From Ascocoryne sarcoides NRRL 50072 (taxonomy: Eukaryota; Ascomycota; Leotiomycetes; Helotiales; Gelatinodiscaceae): 64,000 nucleotides of DNA. How positions within the stretch are numbered: the first letter of the stretch is position 1; the number at the start of each line of letters is the position of its first letter. Below the pieces are notes generated by a model. The model was given only the letters and a program-made list of their open reading frames with translations, searched no databases and had not been told where the DNA came from. The stretch covers positions 443,441 through 507,440 of the forward strand of contig KB205950.1 in assembly GCA_000328965.1 (NCBI GenBank), read 5' to 3'. Position numbers and translations under genes: made by a program. Of this stretch, positions 34,329 through 44,913 are shown in pieces.

Positions 34329-36935
34329 ATGCCTGGCGCGAGCATGACGGTCCTGCCCGCAGCGGCATCCGCAAACACCATGAGGAAATCGACCCTCGCC
34401 CCCGAGAAGAAGTACAAGTGCCAGTTCTGCAATCGTGCCTTCAGCAGGAGCGAGCATCGCAGTCGACACGAGAGATCACGTATGTTCCGTTTCCCTTCCC
34501 CTCCCCCCCCTCGAGTCGCGTGCTGGGAGAGCACACCTTCGCTTGAACCCCACCTGAACACAATTCTCACCACCCTCGTCGAATGCGTTGCTAACCCCTC
34601 GTCGCAGATACCAAGGAACGCCCGTTCAAGTGTATGAAGTGTCGGAGTACCTTTGTGCGACGCGATTTGCTGCTGAGACATGATCGAACGGTGCACGCCA
34701 AGGACGGCGGGATCCCCCTTCACAGTGATGTAAAGCGACGGGCGGGGCCCAAACCCAATGCCATCTCGGGCCCTTCGAAGGCGGCCATCGCCATCGACAC
34801 GGCTGCCCTCGAGCAAATCGAGGCCAGCAGTGACGGCATGGTCGATCTCGAGACGGCCGCCATGCTGATGACCGATCTCCACCACAAGGCGACGGCGGCG
34901 ATGCGGAATGCGGGCGTAGGACCATATGAGAGGAGACTTGGAATGGCTTTCCCTCACCCGGGTGCCGCCATCATGGAGCCATCCGTCACCTACGCCTCGG
35001 GGGCCGTCTCGCTCCCTCAGGTCCAGTGGGATTCTTTCATGCCCATCGGATCCGAGCCCAAGTCGCACTCCATCACCTCGACCGCCTCGGGATCGCAAGA
35101 CTCGCAAGCCTCCTACACCAGTGCCAGCTCCTCGATACCGCATCCCAACCAGCTCCCCCCCATCAACAAGGTCGCGGTGGGTGACTACAATGGACTCGTG
35201 CCCGCCCTGCGATCGATGATCAACTCATTGCCCCCCTCCGGGACGGCCACGCCCAGCCACCCCTCACCGTCGCAACCTCGCTCCGGGGAGGCGACCCAGA
35301 AGGCGCCTGCGGTGATGACGGACGAGGAGCGCAACATGATCCTGGACAACATTCGTCACAATGACAGCGAACGCGCCATTCCCGAGACCTTCCGCCTCCC
35401 GAGCTTGGGATCGTTGAACCGATACTTGTCGACCTATTTCGGGCTGTTCCACCACCACCTGCCCTTCTTGCACCCGGCATCCTTCCAGCCAACGCAGGTC
35501 TCACCGCCACTCTTGCTGGCGGTCCTGTCCATTGGTGCCCTCTATTCCTTCGACCAAGACCAGGCATACGTGCTCCACATCGGCTCCAAGGTTCTCGTCA
35601 ATCAATTCCTGCAGAACAAGGAGAATTTCAGCTCCCGCAAATGCCCATTGTGGACGATGCAGAGCTCGCTCCTGAATATGATCTTCGCGAGCTGGAGTGG
35701 CGACCCCAAGGGCCTCGAATGGGCGTGCTCGATCAAGAGTCTCCTGGCCAACATGGTCGCCGGGAACCGCTACGAGCTCAAGCTCCGGACGGAAGCGCGT
35801 GAGGGGGCCCCGCCCACCCAAGCGCAGTGGGTTGAGGATGAGGGCTGCCGACGCACGTACTATGCCGTGTATATCTTCTTCGGCCTCTTGACGCTGACGT
35901 ACAATCACACGCCGGCGATCAGCTTCAACGAGTTTGAAGACCTGCAACTGCCGTCGACGGAAGCCATGTGGAATCTCACGGTCGTGGACGGGGCGACCTG
36001 GGCCAAGCACCTCACGGACGCCCAGGCCCCTTCGTTCATGGAAGCTCACGACAATCTCTTCCAGGGGGAATCGTTGCGTTATAGTGCCTTTGCTACCCGT
36101 GTAATGATTAATGCCCTGTTCCTTGAAGTCTGGTATCATAAGCGTAGTCCCGAGGCGCTACAAGATGTGGTGACCGAATACAAGCTCCGCCTCGCATTAG
36201 AGACGTGGGAGAAGTCGCTTGCTCTGTGTGAGCCGGAGGTAGTTGCCGTGCCGCTGAGCGCCCCTCATAGCGGTCATCCCCTGATCTTCAATGCCATGGC
36301 CATGTTCCGAAACGCTCGATGCCGGCTCGAGGTTGACCTCAAGTCGATCCAAGAAGCTCTCCGCTATCATGATTCGTACGAGGTGGCTGCCGCCATGTCC
36401 ACGGCGCGGGACAAGGTCAAGCGCTCCAGCGAGATGATCAAGGTCATTCAAGAATGCTTCAATTGCATCGAGACGGCCGCGCTGCAAGGCATCCGCTGGG
36501 TTGCGCGCACTTCGGCCACCAACTGGAGTATCGAGCACCCCCTCTGCGGACTCGATCTCATGGTCATCCTCAGCCTCTGGCTCTATCGTCTGGAACACGA
36601 CGAAGAGCCCGCGACGGAGGAGGAGAAGAAGATGTACAGCAAGGTCGGCAGCCTCTTTGACGCCGACACGGTTGAGATCTATGGTTCCAACCTGAGCTCG
36701 ACCGTGGCACGGATCTGGGGCAGCATGCTTGATGAGGTGGTCGTGTGGGGGTAAGTCCATCAACCTTCCCAAATGCAATCCAATGCTGACAACCCATAGG
36801 ATTACGAAGCTCATGGGCGATTCCTTCCGTCTCCACGCTCAAGCCCTCATCGGCTACGAAGACGATATCGAAAACTCGGATGTCTCCACTCCCTCGATGA
36901 TCTCGCAGGGCGCCGAGGAAGACAGCGTGTACTAA
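34329..36935 (+). CDS. C2H2 zinc-finger transcription factor with fungal-specific TF domain
   Basis: Nuclear DNA-binding regulator. Exons 34329-34479, 34608-36750 and 36800-36935 give 809 aa. Two adjacent C2H2 fingers lie near the N-terminus: C31-C34-H47-H51 and C59-C62-H75-H80 (YKCQFCNRAFSRSEH, FKCMKCRSTFVRRDLLLRH), resembling the Adr1/AmdX-like pair. A Ser/Pro/Thr-rich linker follows, then from about residue 270 the fungal-specific transcription factor domain (FGLFHHHLPFLHPASF) common in Zn2Cys6 and some C2H2 factors. The first intron interrupts the codon of H51, so finger 1 is complete only after splicing. Coding sequence is markedly more GC-rich than both flanks. It sits alone between a 10.45-kb upstream and a 5.7-kb downstream non-coding region. 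Target genes unknown. Confidence 0.88.
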
Positions 36936-38087
36936 ATTTGGCCCGCCACAAAATTTCCCTTGACTCTTTAACGATCTCCATGATTTTTTTACATCTACTC
37001 TCCTTGCACACATAGACTCTGATACCTAGCTATTCTCCTTATCTCCTTGGCTACTTGGATTTCTTGCTCTTTTTGTCATCTGCATATAGCGTTTTCATCT
37101 CGGTTGGATTTGGCTGGTGGGTGTGGCAGACATCTCCTTCAAAGGTCACGGGCAACAATACGGGGCTGGTCTGGTTCGGTTCGGTTGGCTTGGCTTGGGC
37201 TGGGCATATCAGGATCGTTGTATCTCATCGTCTCTTTTCCTCATATACCTCGGCGCATTATTACCGCGCTTAATCTCGCAGCACACACACATCTCTGGCT
37301 GGCCCACCTGATTGTTTCTGCCCTGTCCTTTATACTAGCTGCTTTTACTTTTGGGTTGCATCTAGCATTACACCTTTTAATCAGTCTTTGTACTCCTCTC
37401 TTCCGACGTTATGTCATCAGATACCTTGTTCGATATACTATTGATTTTTTGAAATGGGATGCGACTGGTTTTTGCTGCGACTGTTACTGCGCGCGCGCGG
37501 GTTGGGAAAGGGGGGTTTATGGATATATTATTCTTGTATTTATGTATATGGGATTTTTCGTATGCATGGAGGGAAACAAGAATGGTAATTAGTTTTAGTC
37601 CGGTGGAAGTTGGAAGGAAGAATGGAGATGGAAATGAATGGAATTTCTATGGAGTTGGAGTGGGAGATGGATGGAAGGACGAGATGATATATAGGCAGGT
37701 TGGCCTTGCTTGTATTGATAGATAATTGTGGGTATCTCTGGTCAGCATCATATAATTGATTGTTTGCAACTCCATATTTGTGTGGGATTAACGTGATTGA
37801 CGTGCGTGTTTTGGAATCTAGTAGAATCTCATGAAAGTGAAAAAAAGGAAGAGGGGGAGGTAGTGACCTTAAATAGTTGAATCATCAGTTCGTTAGGGGG
37901 GCACAAGTTGGTCTAGCACACTCGATCGGAAAAAAGAGAAAAATAAAGTAAGTAAAAAAAGGACAACGAACGATTGATCGAACGAACGAACGACATGTGC
38001 GAGTGGGTGGGTGGGTGGGTGGGTGGTTCCTGCATGGCATCGCGGGCTCGCTTGGCGGATTGGGTGCGTTGTTTGTTTGGGTTGGCA

Positions 38088-38112
38088 GGGGGAGGGGAGG
38101 GGAGGGGAGGGG
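38088..38112 (+). other. GGGGA run, potential G-quadruplex
   Basis: Five consecutive G-tracts of four or five separated by single A residues, a canonical G-quadruplex pattern. Confidence 0.65.
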
Positions 38113-38220
38113 ACACACCGCCTTATGCTTATGGCTTTTGATGTGCATTGTATGTATGGGGTGGATGGACGGTGGGTACTATTCCTTAGCCATGCAGGAA
38201 CCACTCCTGAGAGAGACGGT

Positions 38221-38282
38221 GAGGGCGGAGGGGGGGGAGGGGGGAGGTTTGGTTTGGGTTGGGTTGGGTTGGGTTGGTTTGG
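38221..38282 (+). other. G-rich cluster with GGGTT repeat, potential G-quadruplex
   Basis: Starts with runs of three to eight G separated by A or C, followed by four GGGTT units flanked by GGTTT. GGGTT is not the usual ascomycete telomere unit (TTAGGG), and the site is internal. Confidence 0.6.
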
Positions 38283-38372
38283 TATAGTCTTATTAGGTAG
38301 CTGTTGTGGTGATGGAGGGGTAGGGGGGGTATGGTTTGGGGATTTCGATGGGTGAGGTTGATGGGTGAGGTT

Positions 38373-38401
38373 GATAGGTGATAGGTGATAGGTGATAGGT
38401 G
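38373..38401. repeat. GATAGGT heptanucleotide repeat
   Basis: Four tandem GATAGGT units, preceded by related GGTGAGGTTGAT sequence. Confidence 0.8.
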
Positions 38402-38804
38402 TTTGATTAAGAAAGAAACACCCTCACCCAACTAACCTCCGCATCCAAACAAACCCTCTATCAACCCCCCCATCAACTTCCCCCATAAACCTCACCCATC
38501 AAACCCCCCTAACAAATCCCTAAACCAGTCATTGATGGTGGATAGTCGATTCGTATCTAGATGAGAGGTAAGTTGGGTGGGTGGTTTGGCTTGGTGGATG
38601 GGTTTGATGGATGGGGGTTTAGGTCTGGTCGGGTGGTTTGGTGAGTTGGTTGTTTGTTTGGTGGGGGGCATGTATGTGGAGTGTATACATGTGGGGTATC
38701 GTGTGCGTGTGTTGTGCTATACGCTTCACCGTCTCTTTTGTTTGGAGGCGTGTAATACGTATGGTGTTGCTTTTGTGGTCTTTAGATGGGAATGGGGATG
38801 TAAG

Positions 38805-39065
38805 TAGGTAGGTATGTGTTTTCTCATGTATGCGTTTGTTGTTTTCTATGTGTAAGTTAGCATATGTATTTATTACATATGTGTTTCTAGGTACAGATGT
38901 TTATCATATGGAAGGGTATGTGTTTGTAATTATTACATATACATGTGTGTTTTTTATGTGCTATGTAATGTGCGTGTGTGTATGTGTTCGTTATATATCT
39001 ATTTGTTATATGCGTGTGTGTACCTTTTTGTTTTGCCTATAGTATATGTCTACTATGTGTTTATC
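38805..39065. repeat. Degenerate TATGTGTTT-rich array
   Basis: TATGTGTTT, ATTACATATGTGTTT and GTGTGTATGTG elements recur at irregular spacing. C is rare on the plus strand. Frames across it are Val/Tyr/Cys/Phe low complexity. Confidence 0.55.
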
Positions 39066-39318
39066 ACGAGCGGCGGTCAATATTATATAGATGTGTACAT
39101 ATTCGGCTGGTTCAACACGGATGAACGGGTCCACTTGCCGGGTGCCGGGCCGGTGGTGATGGGAGAGTGAGGCGAGGAGGCGAGGTGGACTAGGGGCTGG
39201 GGGATGGACTGGGGGTGGATGTGGGTGGATGTGGCTGGCTGGGTGGCTGCTTTATGAGGGAAGGGGGTTGAAGATGAGGCTCACACCGCTTTGTTTTAGG
39301 GCGGACGTTTGGTTGGGT

Positions 39319-39339
39319 GGGGGAGGGGGAGGGGAGGGG
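39319..39339 (+). other. G-run cluster, potential G-quadruplex
   Basis: Four runs of four or five G separated by single A residues. Confidence 0.6.
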
Positions 39340-39570
39340 ATAGATAGTGAGATAGGATGGGAGGATGAAGTAAGAAGATGAGATGTAATAAATGGGGATG
39401 AGATGAATAGTTAGATTAATTGATAATTAGATGGGAGGAGAAAGAGAGAAGAAATGTTCAGTTCAAAAATCTATACGAGAAGATTCAAGTAGCAGATCTC
39501 AAATAGAGAATAGGAAATAGAGGGAGGATAAACAATTAAATCAGTCATTAGTTTATAGATACTCTCTTCT

Positions 39571-42500
39571 ATACTAAAATTTATTTAGAAGGTAGTATTC
39601 TCGCAAATCTCTTTTATTATTTTCATGTGGAAATAAGCTAGATAGGGGAAGAATGGAGAAAACAAATGTGTTATTTGATTTGTATATGACGAGGACAGAG
39701 TGGAGGTGGAGGTAGAGGTGGAGTAAGTGGAAGGTGGGGGAAAGGTATAATAGTTTTTCGGGGGTGGGGGGTGTATATTTGTATGTAGATAGGAAAGAAG
39801 GCAGTGAGCGGTTTGACTAATAAATAGCTGAAAGCGATTTTTGATTTTGAAGAAGGGAGGGGTGTAAGGGGGTGGAGGAATCATATAGTAAAGAAGAGAG
39901 CAAGGGGTTCGTTTTCGGTTTCTCAGTTGAAGATGGGTTTATATAATGCACCTAAACTATTTTTATACTACTTCAGAGACAGAAAGAGGTGTAGTAACAG
40001 TTGTTACTTATTATTTAGTTATTTTTATACAGTGTTGTTCTGTCCATCCATCTGCTGTTACCCATCTTAATACCTTGTTGCCATTTACGTGAATTAAATA
40101 TAAAGTAATTAGTTAGAATTAAAATTTTATGCAGTTGGTATCTTTATATTTGTGTAAGTCATCAGCTGAACTCGACTAAAAACTTGAAAGATGTTATATT
40201 TAGTTGTAAAAGTGAACGGAGATATAGTTAAATCCTAAGCTCTTTATCACATGCTATTCTTCCCAATCTTCGAATCTAAAGTCTTACTAGCGGGAGGGAT
40301 TAACTCGCTCTTTTTTCTTTTTTAGCTTACTAGCTAGTATATTATCGCTCGGTTTCTACATTTACCTTATTCTTTTAAAAAGATGGAGAGGTTATTGTAA
40401 TATATGAGGTTTGAAGCGGTGTAGCGAATTAATACTCTTTTTTTTTTGGGTAAAATTAGGTTTTGAGAGGTGGGAAATATGTGTTGAGGAATTCGGAGGA
40501 TTGAGGGATATAAGAGGAGGGGGATTTCGTTTTAAGAGAAATGAAAGGTAGTGAATATTACCATGCGCTAATGTTCCTCCTAATTCCTCCTTCCCCTTAT
40601 ATTTTTAAATGGATGATAAAAATGTACATACGGTCTATAGCCTATTTGTTGTTGTGAGTAGAATGAAGCGGTAGCTGACAAGAAATGTAGTACAATAGGT
40701 AAATACCATTTAAAAGCCCTGTGAACTCTCCTCCCCTACCTCTATAAATCCTCGCAGTAGGATAATATTTTCTAGCCGATTTCTCTTCTGTTAACCTCAT
40801 AACTCTACCTTGAAGAGCTGTGTCTTAAAATGCACTTGCACTTGCACTTGTACTTTAAATGCTCTTATTTATATTCGGTTAACCCCGTGCTTTTAAACTG
40901 TCGGTTCACAGGGAATCCTATTAATAAGAAAGCACGAAGAATAGATCAAAGCTATTCCGTATGTTCTTGTTGTTTTAATGGTCGTGTATTCTAAGAGGGT
41001 TCTAGGGATCGATCCTTAAAAGTAGGAAAACTTTATTTATTAACCTTTTATTTAACCTTTCTTATAAAATATTTGGGTTCTATATTAAAAGTAATTCTAT
41101 ATAAAAATTTCTAATTATTATCATCTCTATAAAATCTACAAATATTACAACTAACAATATTAAAGTATTGTGGTTGAGATATATTATTAACTCAACTTAG
41201 ACTCTAGAATAGAACTATACAAGCCCACTTAAACTTGGCCGGTAAATCCCCCATTGACACCTAGCAACACCCAATTCTCAGGAAAAACTATTCCCTTCAT
41301 CGACTTTATAAATCCAGCCAAACAAAAATTTTCCATGCGTTTGTAAAGTGTTCAATGTTGTAAGTTAAGCATTCACCTCCGTTTTAACAATAGCAGAGTT
41401 GAAAAAGTTAGCATTAGAATGGGCGGTTACCCCCACATTGTCACCCCCACTTCCCTCCCCATTGCCACCATGCTACTAATGTTTTTGCTTATATCCCTTT
41501 TACCTCCATCTGTGAAGTGGAGTACGTGGAGTTCGTGACCGTCTTTCTCGGTTTAGTTCCCCTAAAGAAAAAGGCCTGGTGATGTAAATTTGCAGAACGT
41601 GAATTATTTGATTATTCGCTAAATTTTGCTTTATGACTTGGTGACGATCCAGCTAAGAAGCTAAGAATTTCTAAGCGATAGCAAGATAGGAGGAGAACTT
41701 GCTATAACAGCTTCTCCCTTTCTCTTCCTCCATCTATTTCCATCGCTTGGAAGTCAACTGGTCTAGTTCAGCGAGGAATTTGTTCCCTTCTCTAGTGTAG
41801 CAACTGTTATAATGATTTAGTTTTATACGTTACAGTCGTCCATTGCATCAGTTAAAAGGTCAAGTGCATGCCCATTTATATCTATAAAACAGATTCCCCC
41901 AAACGCATAGAGTATGCCTTTCCGCTTTCTTTACATAGCTAGCAAAGATATCCCATGCCCTTCACCTGACCTAAATACCCATAAAGCTTCAAATCTCAAA
42001 GTGTCAAACGCGGGAGCGGGACTCACCCCGCGATTCTAGCCCCCAATTTTCCTTCTCTCAACCTCCCTGCACTACTTCAGAAAATAGCGTATAGTGCCAC
42101 ACTTGTGAATTCAAAAAGGAAAAAAATGAACTCTAGAAAGATTGATAAGTTCTCCTTCTATTTCACTATTGTTTATAGTTGAAGCGAAGCAGGCAAATGT
42201 TATAATAATGTGAGTTATTATAGCTTGAAATCGGACTTAGATTGGACGTGGAATTAGCTGTAACGACTTGTGACGCTTACGTTCTCTGACTACAACTGAT
42301 AGGGAAATAGGAGAATAACCAACGATTAGGATTAGACTCAGCAAAGAAAGTATTCTATAACTAAGAACTTCTCGGAAATCAGCCCGTATCTCAAAAGTAC
42401 AAGCTTTCACCACGAAAGTCCCAGTACCTATAAGTTCTTTTTGCTCTCACTTCAAAAGCCTAAATAGCAATAGCTACAAAACGGCGTAAAGAAAGCCATT

Positions 42501-42656
42501 CTTGATAAAAACTCCTCAAATGTCGTAAGATGTATCAAGCGGAAAAATATAAATATAGGTATACAGACTCTATACTATTTACACGAGATCCAACCATTCA
42601 CCCTGGGTATTTACATAGTCTAACTCTAACACAAAACAAACAAGCTCTCGACGAAT
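39571..42656. other. AT-rich, ORF-free block between convergent genes
   Basis: AT-rich DNA. Between 39885 and 42529 no frame of 60 codons or more exists on either strand, an unusually dense scattering of stops. No gene, RNA gene or clear terminal repeat seen. Possible decayed mobile-element DNA altered by repeat-induced point mutation, but no recognisable transposon protein remains. The right end is the permease 3' flank. Confidence 0.5.
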
Positions 42657-44707
42657 CTAAACTACTTCTCCACTCGTCTTCTCATCCCCACTTCTTGTCG
42701 TTTCCGAAATCTTTTCCGAAATCTTCTCTTGTTGTTCAATTGCCATCTGAGGAGGGGCCACGCCATCCACCTCCCCATTCTGCATGAAAGCATTCAAATC
42801 TACAGATGGGCCCGTGTAGTTCTTGCGACCGTCGACGATCCACTGCACGATGCTGATGACCAGAATAAGGAAGAAAACCACCACGCAGTAATCTGTGAGA
42901 GGCAAGTCAGTCATCTATTTTGTGGAAAGTTGCAGGGTAGAAAACTTGGAGGACTTACTCATATTCGATCCTGTAACTGGGAGCTCCGGAGGGAACAAGA
43001 AGAGCACTGTGGTGATAGTCACATAAACGAGACCAATCTAGCAAGAATTAGCTTCTGATTCAACCCTGTTGCCGTTTGGGAAGAAAAAAACTTACAATAT
43101 TGACTGTCCACCCAACCAAAGGTGACAACTTAAATGGTCTACTTTCAGGAAGCATCCTCCTCCCACGCATACAATTGATCGCAATGGGCAATCCATACGA
43201 AACGCCCAATGCAACAACAGAAGACGAGATAATGGCATTAAAGGCACTGCTCGAACCCAAGAAAATGCACCCGAAAATGACCACAAGAGTTGTGGTCAAG
43301 TAAAGGGCATTGAGAGGAAGATCAAGAGTTGGATGGACTTTAGCCCACACGCGGGAGTACGGGAGTCCACCATCTCGAGCAAATGCGTAAGTCATGCGGG
43401 AAGAGGTTGTCATGATGGAGGTTGCTGCGAATAATAAGCAAACCAAGGGGAAGCTATTATTCATGCCATTAGTAAATACGACTTGAGGAGGGGTGAATTG
43501 GGGAGAGAAAGGGGTGTAAATACACTAAGAGGCAAATAGCTCCTGCCTTGCTTTGAGTTGCGTTGTAGAAGATCTGGAGGAGAGGACCGGCGGCAGATGA
43601 GATGACACCGGAAGGACCATCGATGGCACCAGCGACAAAGAGGAGGACCATGAGGAAGATGAAGCCGGTGAAGATTCCGATGGATACACAGGCGATCATA
43701 ATTTTTGGACCTTCAACTGCAGGGTTGGGGATTTCCTCGATCACTGTCTTTGTGTTAGTACTTGGTAACTTATACAAGAGGGGAGAGAATATGAACATAC
43801 TGTGAGCCACTGCATCAAACCCGGTGAGTCCGAAGCCACCTTGGAGCAAGCCCAAGAGCCACGCAACTCCGTCAGGCCATCCTGTCTCGTTGATGAACTC
43901 GGTGAAGACGAATTTGGCACTGGAGTAAGTTGGAGAAGCGCAAGAGAGAACGGTGATGGAAATCACGACGAAACCAAGAATAGACCACTGAATCAAAGAT
44001 GTTAGTATTCTGCCGATATTTGTGACTTTAAGAGGAAATGCTCGATGGTTGAGAGCTCAAGCATCTCAAGAGCATCCAGCTAGCTTTAAGGACGAAAATG
44101 CTTACAATAAATGCGCCTCTCGTAATGATGGGTAGCGCTCCAGTCATAAAGCAATTAATCAAAAATGCCACGATATTGTAGCCAATGTATATCAGGAATT
44201 GATGCCACCTCTGCGGCACATATGACTCGTTCATAAGGGAGATGATTCCCACAATGAGTTGACTGCCGAGTAATCCTCCAGAAGCGACCAATGCAATCCA
44301 TCCGCCGACGTTGATCCATCCTGTGATCCAACTAAGAATTGGCACCCATGACTTCCAACTTATCACAGCAACCCAGTGGTATTGCCCACCAGCCGTAGGG
44401 AACGCCGACAGGAATTCGGAGAGTGAGACTGCTATAGACAGATTGCATATCCCAGCCGCTGTTGCCAATTAGAATGAGGGATTGTAGTCACTAGGATATA
44501 CATACCAACCAAACCCCAAAGTACAGAAGTTGGTCCTCCACTTGGAAGTGCCAACGATAAACTTGCAGCGAGCGCAGTCCACGAATTCAAAATGGCAAAG
44601 GCCAACCCCAACATCGCTAAAGGAGAGAAGTTGCGATTCAATTCGGGTGTGTACCCGAGCGCAACCAGCTCAGCCGCATCGCGGTCGTCTTCGGGATGGG
44701 GAGCCAT
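42657..44707 (-). CDS. APC-superfamily permease (choline / GABA / amino-acid transporter type)
   Basis: Polytopic plasma-membrane importer of the fungal amino acid/choline transporter family (relatives of Hnm1 and Uga4). Seven exons (complement) 44506-44707, 44106-44458, 43801-43987, 43524-43743, 43096-43453, 42959-43037 and 42657-42892 give 544 aa, normal for the family. Visible signatures: ELNRNFSPLAMLGLAFAILNSW at the start of the membrane domain, LSEFLSAFPTAGGQYHW, GGFGLTGFDAVAHMIEEIPNP and SSRMTYAFARDGGLPYS, with about twelve hydrophobic segments. Both tails are charged and cytosolic-looking. The substrate cannot be settled: choline, GABA and other amino acids are all possible. Candidate GATA-factor sites and a perfect palindrome lie upstream. 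About 2.7 kb upstream is the DAK gene's 3' end, in tandem. Confidence 0.87.
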
Positions 44708-44868
44708 CGTAGGTTTCGTCCTATACAGGGATTTCTGCCAAGGGCCTAAATAGAGAAGTGAAAGAAGATGAAGGGGAAAAAGCTTGGGAGAATCGGCTTC
44801 CTAAGTAGGCTTACATAGTAACTGGCCGGGTGGTTTAGGGGACGCGTCGAGATCCACCCGATGGATCG

Positions 44869-44884
44869 AAAGTTAATTAACTTT
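44869..44884. promoter_or_regulatory. 16-bp perfect palindrome upstream of the permease
   Basis: AAAGTTAATTAACTTT reads the same on both strands and sits about 160 bp upstream of the permease ATG. Could be a dimeric factor site; could also be chance in AT-rich DNA. Confidence 0.35.
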
Positions 44885-44907
44885 GGAGGGGGCGAGTCTC
44901 ATCCGTC

Positions 44908-44913
44908 GATAAG
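44908..44913 (+). promoter_or_regulatory. GATAAG, candidate GATA-factor site
   Basis: Matches the HGATAR consensus of the nitrogen regulator AreA/Nit2, about 200 bp upstream of the permease ATG. A second site on the opposite strand (CTTATC, 45220-45225) is followed by GATAAC at 45228-45233. A six-base match alone is weak. Confidence 0.3.

Larger units (their letters stand above)
36936..39570. other. Downstream flank of the zinc-finger gene, G/T-rich on the plus strand
   Basis: The 3' UTR probably lies just after 36935. Frames at 37047-37592 (hydrophobic, repeats of WLGLG type) are not convincing. From about 37580 the plus strand is G/T-rich with several G-run clusters and short tandem repeats. 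38420-38520 is a C-rich patch on the plus strand. Confidence 0.45.

Noticed and set aside
37047..37592. 181-codon plus-strand frame after the zinc-finger gene
   Set aside because: Hydrophobic low-complexity frame in the probable 3' UTR; no family and no conserved motif.
38246..38282. GGGTT tandem run as telomeric repeat
   Set aside because: The unit is not TTAGGG, there are only four or five copies, and the site is internal between genes.
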